A stretch of DNA of 64,000 nucleotides, from positions 1,368,501 to 1,432,500 of the forward strand of contig NC_064767.1 of assembly GCF_011397635.1 (NCBI RefSeq), in the 5' to 3' direction. The notes beneath the pieces are model-generated. The model was not told the DNA's origin, did no database searches, and was given only the letters and a program-made list of their open reading frames with translations. Numbering within the stretch: position 1 is the stretch's first letter; each line of letters opens with the position of its first letter. Below, piece after piece: positions 54,900 to 64,000 of the stretch. This DNA comes from Epinephelus fuscoguttatus (Eukaryota; Chordata; Actinopteri; Perciformes; Serranidae). Made by a program: the position numbers and the translations under genes.

Positions 54900-56595
54900 C
54901 TCAGACTGGAGGCAGACTGGCTCTTTTAAGCCCTCTTCACACAGGAAATATGTGACACTGCTGCCGTCATGGATTTGTTAAAGTGATATTTGCTCATTGA
55001 GACAGAGGAGACGTTTACGCTGATGTTTCTTACAGCTTCATTCACACATGGCAGCACATTTATGGACAGAGACTCCATGAGAGAGAGAACAGTGAGTGAA
55101 ATGATGTGAAGGAAGAAGAAGGTTTTCTCAGCCTCTGTTAGAGTTCATAATGTGTCCTCTTCTACACCACAGGGACACACTTCATGTTGCTTTGTCTTTG
55201 TCTGTCTTTGGGGATGACCTCACTTTTCACTTGTGTTTGAGCGACTCTGAAAAGCTCTTCAACATTTCAAATGTTCCAATGTGCTCGTCACATCATTCAC
55301 AATCAATCCCATCAGCTCCCAGAGACTTTCTACCTTCATCTGTAGAGGAAACACTGAGAGCATCAGTCCAATCATTGATCAGCACGTCATCACTCATTCA
55401 TCCTTTACATCATTTCTCCTGGACTCAACCTCCTGATTATCACTGATGGACTCTGAGTCACGTGACGTCCACCACTAATGTCTCCTCTCAGTCAGGCTGT
55501 TGGTGGATCTGTGGCCCTCTGGTGGCACAAAGGGAAACTGCAGCATGTCACTTTGAGCTGACACACTCAGTTCACCCAAAATAATAACAGCCATCATTAT
55601 TTCTGTGCTGATTGAATATGGCTGATGTGCTTTGAACACCTTCTTTATGCAGACGCTCACTTACAAACATAAAACCAGTTTCTCTCTAAATGTCATCGAC
55701 CAGTAAAAACTTTCATGTCCTGATGGATCATTACCAGGATCACGTTTCTGTCTCAACATGAAGATTAAAGAGGGAAATTAATTCTTTTAACACTGAACTC
55801 AACTTTAAAATAAAGTCAGAAACACCAACATGATAAAAACTAGATCAAATATTAAACTCTACTGTGGGTGGATTCGTGGCTCAGATCACCTCAATACTTC
55901 ATACAGTCATGTGACAGCGTCCATGGCAGAGTAGACATGTTGTTGCTCAGACTTAAGAACTATGTGACCTACTGAGGGCCTTTTCTCATTAGTTTATTAC
56001 ATTTTTATAAACCCAACACAGAAAACTGATCAGTACATGTATCAATAGTGATTTGTTATTGGACAGAGAAGATGCTGTTTGTTTTTATTGGTCAGTGGTG
56101 AGGACAAATCAGAGCAGAGGAAGCTGCCATCAGCCGCTCTACTTCTATTAGTCCACTGGATGGCCTCATGGAGCTGATGGGGAGGATTTTACTGTTTCAT
56201 GGGAATCAAAACTAAATGTCACTTTGTGTGGCGGCCATCTTTGATCCTGATGTTTGAATAATTAATTTAATCCTTAACCATAACCCTCTTTTATTTAAAG
56301 AGATGGAAAAAAGTTAGTGAGAAACCAGATAACCTGCAGGTATCAGCTGGATGTGGTGTAGTTACTCACTGTGACCACTGGAGGTCATTACTTAAATATT
56401 CTACTCCTCTCTTCTCCCTCCCCCTCCTTTTCTCCTCCTCTCCTCAGACCTGAAAACTGGTTTTCCTTCATTCCACAGCTGACTGAAGAAAACAAACCTT
56501 TTGTTATACTAAACAGAGCAGCTTGGTTTGAGCTGTTTTAAGACTCAAAGCAGATGAAGATATTTTCAAAATGGCTTCTCTCCTGCTCAGCTCAT
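54900..56595. other. spacer upstream of the NLR gene, no gene seen
   Basis: Low-complexity and AT-rich sequence. The NLR promoter should lie at the low-coordinate end, but I recognise no TATA box or other firm site. Short frames lack domains. Confidence 0.4.
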
Positions 56596-56760
56596 CTTTT
56601 TTTAAATTTTTTTTTTATTCGTTTATTTTTTTTTATCAGGGACCATGTACAGAGAACATTGGACTCAACAGAGTAAAGATGCACTGCACCAGATTATAGC
56701 TTTTTAGCTAGTTTCCATCTGCAGTCCCTGAGGCAGGCAAAAGAAGAAATAACAAAAGAA
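56596..56760. repeat. dispersed repeat also present at 16.1 kb
   Basis: A T-rich start, then ATCAGGGACCATGTACAGAG and TTTTTAGCTAGTTTCCATCT with GCAGTCCC, matching the order seen at 16040-16205. Probably a retroelement tail. Confidence 0.5.
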
Positions 56761-57235
56761 AAATTAAAATATTATAAAGAGACATATATAAAGACAGACT
56801 GAAACAGTACAAGAAAATAGAGTGCATTGAAATCCATAGGACAACGCACACACAGCATCCAAAGTGCGAGTGCTCACAGTTCCAGAAAACAGTCATACAA
56901 GGTGCACATGCCCATACAGAGCGAACAGTGCAACACAAGCCCCTTTTACGCTGCCAGATTTTCCGCGAATGTTGGGCCATGTTGCCGGCAAGCTGCGAGC
57001 GTTTAGACACACAGAGCCGGATTGGAGAGTTGATCAGAGGTGCCCAATTTTTGGTTTAAAAAGACCGAGGCGGCCTTCTGCAATGGGAGGGGCTGGTGGT
57101 GACTTGTGGGAGGAGCTGTTGATGACACCGCACGTGTGACCCACTGGCGGTGGATAAACAGGAAACAGCTGATAGCAGGAATTAGCGAGCAGCTAGTAGC
57201 AAGAGGGAAACACAAATCTGACAGACACTGTAAAG

Positions 57236-57484
57236 ATGAGCAACTGGGGAGACAAGGAATTGCGCATCCTCCTTGTCCTCGTAAACGAAGAGGCCATTAA
57301 CCGTCAGATGACGGGGACGGTGAAGCATGGGCCAACTTGCGAGAGAATCTCCGAAGGACTGACCAGCCGCGGCTTCCCTCCCACATCACTGTTTACGTCA
57401 CACGCTGAGCTACACATTTTGTTACTTGCTCACGCCCCCCATTGCCCCGAAAAAGGCACATTCTGTATAAACAAAAGTAGGTAG
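57236..57484 (+). pseudogene. Myb/SANT-like DNA-binding domain of a DNA transposon
   Basis: The frame begins MSNWGDKELRILLVLVNEEA and continues with INRQMTGTVKHGP and a CERISEGL-SRGF pattern. It resembles the trihelix/Myb-like domain (W-D-E-L-L then I-S-L-G) found in Harbinger-type transposon proteins. It is open for 82 codons and then lost. The surrounding region from about 56937 (CCCCTTTTACGCTGCCAG) has the look of a non-autonomous element, but the ends were not fixed. Confidence 0.5.
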
Positions 57485-57489
57485 GCGGC

Positions 57490-58330
57490 ATTTTGCTGCA
57501 CTCCCCAATTTTGTTTTTATACTGCCAATGCTGAAAAAACACTGATTGGGCTTTCCTGCAGATTTGCACAATTCCTATCTACAAAGGGCTACAGAGAAGC
57601 CTGAAGAGAAAACTACAATATAAGAAGTAGCTCAGACAACTGAATTAAAGCATCTCTTACCTTTCTTGCATTTCACACTCACCTAAAAAAACTGAACATC
57701 CACAACTCCCGCCTCCCTCCAAAGTCCCATCCCCCTCCTCCTGCAACTCCACCTCCCTCCAAAGGCCTGCTCCCCCCTCCTTCATTACGTCCTCATTACG
57801 TCTATGATAGACATAGGCCTTTGCAAGGCAACGTTAGACACACGGAAGAGGAGAGAGAGTGTAACACGCCAAAAAAAGAGTAGAAGAGAAGAGGAGTAAA
57901 ACACGCTGCTGACTGGCAACAAACAAGGAAGATAACACAGAAGCTCATGCTACGTTAGGCTACAGTAGGTTAAGTGTGAGCAACTGGATGCTGTGTTTTC
58001 ATATATAACGTTATAGCCTATGTTACATTAGAGGCAAACTAAAAAGACCTGTCCAGCAGAAACTCTGCGACCATCTTGTCCCTTTTAGCTCAGGATGAAG
58101 CTGCATCAGTCTTCGACATTGCTCAAAAGCAGAGCTGATGTTGACCCGAGTTTTGGCTTTAGCTACGGCTAAAGAAGAGCTGCAAGCATCCATCTGATCT
58201 GTTGTACATGAATGCATCTGCACATTGTTTGCAGTGTTAGATACTGAATATTATAGTGCACTGAGATTTGTCACAAATTGTAGAGCACTCACTCATCACT
58301 GTACGCGTCCAAGGCTGGCTGGCCTTCTTT
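57490..58330. other. spacer without genes
   Basis: Contains C-rich patches near 57690-57780. No gene or clear repeat end is seen. Confidence 0.4.
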
Positions 58331-58890
58331 GACCTTTTGTTTGGTATTTGTTCATTTATAAAGCCATACTGGATAAACTCCCTTCATACAAATGTACTTT
58401 GATTGAGCAGAGATCTGACTACAGCTACAGTCTGAGATCTCAAGACTTGGTTGTGTTGTCTGTTCCTTGTGCTCTGACTGAGCTTGGAAAAAAGCTTTTA
58501 GGAGCTCTGCTCCTCTCACTTGGAATAGTCTTCAAAAAGAGTTGAAGCAACATCAACTGGTCTCTGCCTGTTTTTAAAGCTCTCATAAGTACAAGGATGA
58601 ATGCGTCAGTTGGTTTTTGTCATTGTGCGAAGGTGTTGTAATATTTCTGCATATTACTGTATATCTTTTATGTTTTTTTATTGTGTTGTTGTTTGTCTGT
58701 AACTTTTTCTTACGCTGCTGTCTTGGCCAGGTCTTCCTTGAAAAACAGTAGCTACAGTCTGAGATCTTAAGACTGAGTTTTGTTGTCTGTTCCTGGTGCT
58801 CTGACTGAGCTGGGAAACAAAGTCTTGGCCAGGTCTTCCTTGAAAAAGAGATTGTTGATCTCAGCAGGATTTACCTGGTTAAATATGGGT
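58331..58890 (+). mobile_element. LINE reverse-transcriptase C-terminal fragment
   Basis: The frame from 58348 reads FIYKAILDKLPSY, then SYSLRSQDLVVLSVP and LTELGKK. It matches the end of a fish LINE ORF2, as does the fragment at 15741-15995. A part of about 75 bases (58425-58495) is repeated at 58750-58820, and the phrase CTTGGCCAGGTCTTCCTTGA occurs twice (58722, 58826), so the tail is partly duplicated. Confidence 0.72.
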
Positions 58891-58899
58891 TAAGCAAAA

Positions 58900-59190
58900 G
58901 TAAGCTCTGATCTATGTTCATATAGGTAACATTACTTAGAAAATGATGCAGCTGCCTAAATAAGCTTTGATTTATGGTTATACAGGTCACTTTACTTATC
59001 GCTTAGTATTTGATGCAATTATCTAAATGTGCCTCGATTTATGTTTTTACGGGTGACTTAACTTATTACTGAGTACTTGATACAATTAGCCAAATGAGCT
59101 TTGGTCGATGAAAGTGTCTTAGTAAGCTTTGATTCATGGTTATACAGATTACATTAATTATTACTCAGATTTTGACACAACTGATTAAGT
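58900..59190. repeat. degenerate tandem repeat of about 63 bp
   Basis: Phrases of AGCTTTGATTTATGGTTATACAG type recur at about 58902, 58965, 59029, 59097 and 59125, with TTACTTAT-type words between. Units are well diverged. Confidence 0.6.
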
Positions 59191-59785
59191 GAACCCAGAT
59201 GTATGTCAACATTACTTATTACACAATATTCACAACCCATTCCAAAGTCATAAAATACTGCTGCTTTGTAAGTGATTTGGGCATCAGCCACCTTTCAGGG
59301 CGGTATGATGCCAGGTCGTGTCAGTTTGTAAAGTGGTCCAGTGGAACCTGTGGTGGTGTTATGATACGCCACCAGTTGGCAGGATGGCACCTGTGGTGGT
59401 GGTATTATGATAAACTGAAGTAGCAAAAAATTCCTGATAGGCTGGGCTGGAGGTGTGGTGGATGGGTCCAACAAAACCAGGACTTTCACCCAGTAGGCTG
59501 GTGTTCTCTTCCCTTAGAGCCAAACCATGACTTTTTTTTTAAAAAACCTAACCAAGAAGTGCATATTTGATTAGACCCCCAAGTCTATGGCTATGATACA
59601 AAAGCAGCAACACACAAAATGTAATGAAATACAGATGATATTCTTCTGAACATGATGAAACTGCAAACTAATATATCAGCAATTTTGGAAAAAAAAAATT
59701 ATCTGTTTCAGGATACAGTATTAACTGGAATAAAGGCGTATTGATGCTGGTCATTTTACCTCTCCTTTTGGAAAACTCTCCTCAT
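59191..59785. other. spacer without genes
   Basis: GGTGGTGTTATGATA-type words recur at 59350-59415. No gene is seen. Confidence 0.35.
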
Positions 59786-61130
59786 CTCCCTAATCAGCAC
59801 AATAAACTCCATTAAGATGATCATTTTACCTCAAATATTAAACCTAATTTAAAATTTCCTTTTTTTTTGACAAAGGCATTCTTTGAGAGATAACATTCCA
59901 TAACAAATCTCCCTCTTGTGGAATTACAAAACCAATAGGATAAGTAGGAAACTTCTACACTAATACAATTCTAAAGGAGGACTAGCTCTTTCAAATTCCA
60001 TGTTATACTATTGTACCTCTGTTATTAAGCCCTTTAAGGTTTTGCTAGATACATCAATCTCTCAGCCTAACTGGTTAAAAACAGAGCAAGAAGATTGTTT
60101 TCCCCGCTCCAATGGTGATATACTCCTCGCTCTCACTCCCATTGATCAATTAATCTTCAATTACAATCCTATCATACATAATTTAATACATATATGGAAG
60201 CAGATCAAATCCCACTTCAGTCTTAAGCCAATTTATCTCATTCTTCCCGTTGCAGAAAAACCCACTTTCATCCCATTCATTCTAGATAAAACCTTCTGGA
60301 GTGACTTAGGAATCCATAGTATCAAGGATCTATGTATAAATGGTACATTTGCCATCTTTGGACGAAAGAAATTCAATCTTCCAAACATCATATTTGCAGA
60401 CATTTACAAATCAGAGGTTACGAAAACATTTAAAATGATTTGAAATTGAGAGGCAATCAACAATAGACAATTGTCCTAAAATGTCACCATATCAAGACCA
60501 TTTCATCTCCTACCTATATGACACCCTGCTATCATCAGCATCTCCAACTTCTGAAAGATATAAAGCCAGTTGGATGAAACAAATATGTATTCAAATACCA
60601 GATGACATATGGGATGAAAGCCTTAGACACATACACAAATGTTCACTGTCTCCATAATCACCATTACTGGTAAATAAGGTGAAAATACACAACATATATC
60701 TAAACATGTCACCAACTTGTGACAAATGTCATTCCTCAGAGGCAACTCTTTCTCGTCGATTTGTTTTGTGGCCCAAGGTTGCATCTTTTTGTTCTGATGT
60801 CTTCAACAAAATCTCAGAAATTATTAATATTTCACCAGAATCACAGCCTATATTAATCATTTTGGGTGTATCTGAAGCATTAAGACAGCTCTCCACTGCA
60901 CAACAAAAGTTCCTCTCTGACTGTATCATTACAGCAAAAAAAACCTACTACTCATATAATGGAAAGGAACAACAGTTCCTACCTACAATATGTGGCTAAA
61001 TGATCTAACCAGCACACTACATTTAGAAAATCTAAGATACATCTTAAAAGGCAAACTCCAACAATATATCACAATCTGGAAACCTCTCATATTACCTCTT
61101 GCACAAAGTACAGTTCCTGAGTTGTAACAC
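59786..61130 (+). mobile_element. 5'-truncated L1-like retrotransposon
   Basis: Broken plus-strand frames give the C-terminal half of an L1-type ORF2: NSIKMIILPQILN, then SQPNWLKTEQEDC, IIHNLIHIWKQIKSHF, FGRKKFNLPN, a CDKCHSSEATLS zinc-like block, VSEALRQLSTAQQKFLSDC and finally WLNDLTSTLHLENLRY with IWKPL. Several stops and frameshifts separate them, so it is dead. The 3' part is unusually well preserved for its length. Confidence 0.85.
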
Positions 61131-61740
61131 ATCCTTTAACAGTTTCCCATTTTGAGTTAGAGTTAATGAATGACACAAGGAAAAGAGATAGGGGAACAGA
61201 AGAGGTTCAGTCCTGCACTTTGACTTTGGTCTATTTCATGTTTCCTCCCTTTATTTAGTTTATGCACATTTATTGTGTTTGGTTTTGTTTTGTTTTTACA
61301 ACAATTTCCTACATCTGTAAACGCATTATTTGGGAGCTCTAGCAAGTAATTTGAAATGAGCACTGACATTACAATATGATATATGTAATTCCATCTTTGG
61401 CTCATTAAACACACTTGGAAAAAACTGATGAAGAAATGAGCATTAATGGACTGAGAGCAGACAGAGTTCATCCTCTGTTTCTCAGGTGTGTTTTACCAGG
61501 TGAGCGCTCTGATCCCTGCTGGGTCCTAGTGCTTGTCCACCTCCTACCTTCAGATCAGACTGAACTCATCCTCTCATTCAGAGCAACACTTCATCTGAAC
61601 TTCAAACTTAACACAGTTTCTCTCTGCCCGCTCACACAGGCGGCCATCTTGTTTCACAGCTTTAAATAATCACAGGTTCACCATCAATTCAACTGTTTCT
61701 CTAACCACAACAATCAATGACATCATGAAAACCAATCATT
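61131..61740. other. spacer after the L1-like element
   Basis: Probably includes the element's 3'UTR. No gene is visible. Confidence 0.4.
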
Positions 61741-61751
61741 CCTCCACTTAC

Positions 61752-61815
61752 TGAACTTTCAGACATGAACTTCATCAGTGTTCAGCTCTCCTCTGTCCTC
61801 AGCAGGTCTGAGTGT
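61752..61815 (-). other. second NLR-type 5' exon
   Basis: The minus strand contains CAGACCTGCTGAGGACAGAG, then GAGAGCTGAACACTGATGAA and ends GTTCA before GTAAGTGG. This closely follows the 5' exon of the NLR gene at 54843-54788 (CAGACCTGGTCCAGACAGCA, then GTGATGAAGTCCATGAG). It may be an alternative first exon of that gene or the start of a lost or neighbouring NLR gene. Confidence 0.5.
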
Positions 61816-61829
61816 CACTTCAACTTCAA

Positions 61830-62875
61830 CTCCGATCAGTCCGTGTGAATCCTTCATCAGAGTGTGAGTTCTGACTTCACTGTGAAAGTATGCAGTCTAA
61901 CCAGTTGGACTGAGTCTCAACGTGAGCTGCGTTCACAGGATTAAATGTTAGTGTGAATATAAACCTCCTCACAGCAACAACAAGAGTCTTTCAGGATCAA
62001 ATTCAGTATCTGTGCAAAAGTCTTGATGACTTGTAAAGAGCTGCTTTGACAGCAGAGAGTTTAGAGGATCCATGCACAGCGCTCTTTGTCACTTTGTGCT
62101 CTTGTATATGTAGATGAATGGGGAACAGATGATGGTGCAGAAACCTTTGCAGACACTGTTGTGTAGAGTTTAGCTTGCTGAACACAACTTGAATAAAAAC
62201 AGTAGGCTTGTTTGAGATGAATTGCGCCTCGCCTGGAAAGTGAACAAGATCAGGTGGCTGCAGCAAGAGGCGGTGACAAAAAGTTGCAATGAAGTCAAAC
62301 AGTTTCCCTACAGTTTCCAGCCGTCTTCAGTCCGCACAGGAAGTCACAGAAACACAAATCCTGTCACCAACCTCAACCTTCATTTTACATGAATTCTCAT
62401 ATAAATCAGCACCATATCAGTTTGCTGCCGTATACATATCCACTGAGCAGACCTGTCCCCTCAACTACATAAGTAAATTAAAAACATCAGCCTAACATTC
62501 AAACACTGAGGAAAGAAATACAAGACAGATTCCTCACATCCCACTGACCACAAGTCTCTGTGATGCTAAATATGTCAATAATTAAAATAATCCAGCGTAA
62601 AAATACAACAGACTCTGTATAGTTTATGATGAATCTATTTTGTCTCTGACGACTAAACATCACCATCAGTCACATAACATGTTTTCTGTTCACAGATTAA
62701 ATCTTCAAATCTGACAAATAACATCTGAAACTCTAAAATTCAGCAAAAAGGAAAAGTTTATATTAAACATCATCTTGTTGAGTCAACATCTAAACCAATC
62801 AGCCATTAGATCAGGTGAGAGCCAGGCATTTCCCATCATGCCCTGGTCTTGCAGTTAGTGGAGAGCAGCTGCAGT
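61830..62875. other. spacer without genes
   Basis: Unique-looking sequence. A minus-strand frame at 62003-62266 has no recognised domain. If 61752 is a first exon, its promoter would lie here. Confidence 0.35.
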
Positions 62876-62879
62876 GTGT

Positions 62880-63340
62880 TGTTTCTTGATGTGTTGATGA
62901 AAATAAGTGACCACCTCTGACACATATTAAAAAATACTTTATTACAAAAAGAACAGTGTCAAAAACCCGCCGAATCGGAGAGTCTCTGGTGCCGAATGTG
63001 AGCTCTCTCTCTCTTTCGGCCCAAACTACTCTCCTTATATATGATTTCTTATCTCCTACTCCTAGACAGAGAGACATCCCTGTCCAGGTGGTCAGTCAGA
63101 CATCACCCAAGGCTACATTAACCTTTTACCTAAGAAAAAACATATTCACATTCCACAGAACATCAGAACATCACATTCCACAAGCCAGGAGAGGACAAGA
63201 TACTTCAAGTGCCTGGCTCTGAAAGCATGGCTGTCTTGATCTTGTGAGAATATCGTTGTCCACTTTTGCATGACATCAGAGCAAGTCGGGATGAAGTCGG
63301 ACACAAATCTTACTGTCATGCATTGCACGGTAATCACCAG
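62880..63340 (-). mobile_element. solo-LTR-like sequence
   Basis: The minus strand has a TATA-like TATATAA (63041-63035), about 95 bases on an AATAAA poly(A) signal (62943-62938) and, between them, the repeated TTCGGC words of a typical R/U5 region. No gag, pol or env coding sequence is in the flanks. The exact LTR ends and target duplication were not found, so retrovirus-like versus Gypsy-like cannot be decided. Confidence 0.55.
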
Positions 63341-63476
63341 AGATTGAATCTGCGTAAGCCTGGCTCATCTCGAATGAGCCTCTTTATTCAGACAGCACAG
63401 ACTGACCTGAGAGACCCAGTCATTTGTGCACACAAATTCCCAGTACAGCTGTGTGGCTGTGAAGAGACTTTACTCT

Positions 63477-63541
63477 GTAAAGTAACTGAAGCTGTCAGAT
63501 AAATGTAGTGCAGTAAAAGTACAACATGTTCCTCTGAGATT
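63477..63541. repeat. single copy of the 42.3-kb minisatellite unit
   Basis: The sequence AAGCTGTCAGATAAATGTAG and the following unit repeat the left flank and first unit of 42315-42370. It then joins directly to a LINE fragment. Confidence 0.75.
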
Positions 63542-63542
63542 T

Positions 63543-64000
63543 ATTGTTCTTGGCCCCAAACAACTCAGAGACTCTTTATCTGATGACATAGTGTCTCTGG
63601 ATGGCACTGCTCTGGCCTCGAGCACGACCGTAAGAAACCTCCGAGTAACATTTGACCAAGATTTGTCTTTTAATTCCAATTTAAAACAAACCTCACCAAC
63701 TGTATTTTTTCATCTACGTAATATTGTGAAAATTAGGCCTATCCTGACCCGAAAAGACGCAGAAAGATTAGTCCACGCTTTTGTTACCTCAAGGCTGGAT
63801 TACTGTAACTCTCTATCATCAGGTAGCTCTAATAAGTCTTTAAAAACTCTCCAGCTAATTCAGAATGCAGCAGCACGTGTACTAACAGGAACTAAGAGGC
63901 AAGAACACAATTCTCCTGTTTTAGCTTCTCTGCACTGGCTCCCTGTAGAATCCAGAATTTAAAATCCTACTCCTAACTTATAAAACTCTAAATGGTCAAG
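63543..64000 (+). mobile_element. LINE reverse-transcriptase fragment at the right edge
   Basis: The frame reads IVLGPKQLRDSLSDD, then LDGTALASSTTVRNLRVTFD, RLDYCNSLSSG, LQLIQNAAARVLTGTK and SPVLASLHWLPVESRI. This is the thumb region of a fish LINE reverse transcriptase. A small deletion after ESRI shifts the frame before the typical KILLLTYK ending. It continues beyond the window. Confidence 0.85.

Noticed and set aside
62003-62266. 87-codon minus-strand frame upstream of the second NLR-like exon
   Set aside because: No domain, no splice context and no repeat of the frame elsewhere in the window.

Overview
The window looks like nuclear DNA of a teleost, probably a percomorph. The reasons are AT-rich sequence with long microsatellites, many fish-type LINE and DNA-transposon fragments, genes split by GT-AG introns, and two gene families that are greatly expanded in fish: small multi-exon class A GPCRs and FISNA-NACHT NLRs with a B30.2 tail. 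There are no operons, rRNA genes, convincing tRNA genes or CRISPR arrays. All exon models come from reading splice sites and reading frames by eye, so exon ends are firmer than transcription starts.

About 1-40 kb is a tandem array of one GPCR family on the minus strand. Three complete three-coding-exon copies can be assembled (A 32598-29399, B 24562-20407, C 8426-3545). Exon 1 of a fourth (D, 1471-1262) runs off the left edge. Each copy seems to have an upstream non-coding exon and a shared promoter-like block. Decayed pieces of further copies lie among them: a 5' exon and an exon 1 without a start codon (28.1 and 26.6 kb), a lone inverted exon 3 piece (34.15 kb), and a copied 3' flank without a coding exon (39.06-39.91 kb). 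All intact copies keep an E-R-Y motif but lack the usual TM3 cysteine and have Asp-Leu in place of Asn-Pro in TM7.

Two orphan exons from unrelated families sit in the array: an interleukin-1-receptor-like Ig exon (14.1-14.3 kb) and a luteinizing-hormone-beta-like C-terminal segment (36.2-36.4 kb).

About 42.5-54.9 kb holds one minus-strand NLR gene. Its order is start exon, repeated Ser/Pro/Cys linker exons, a short conserved helical exon, FISNA-NACHT exon, two LRR exons, PRY/SPRY (B30.2) exons and a poly(A) signal. The linker exons lie in near-identical tandem blocks of about 1.4-1.5 kb and are all phase-symmetric, so duplication extends the protein without breaking its frame. A single missing base in the NACHT exon breaks the frame. 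A second 5' exon of the same kind at 61.75 kb suggests another NLR gene or an alternative first exon.

Mobile elements fill much of the rest: a 1.64-kb foldback element with an 8-bp target duplication inside a LINE endonuclease fragment, a TTAA-flanked element containing another LINE fragment, a Harbinger-like element ending 34 bp from an NLR exon, an L1-like 3' half, a solo-LTR-like sequence, a repeat with hammerhead-ribozyme-like core motifs, and a 37-unit 22-bp minisatellite. No wholly new biological system is evident. The most unusual signals are the atypical GPCR array with its relics and the in-frame amplification of NLR linker exons.
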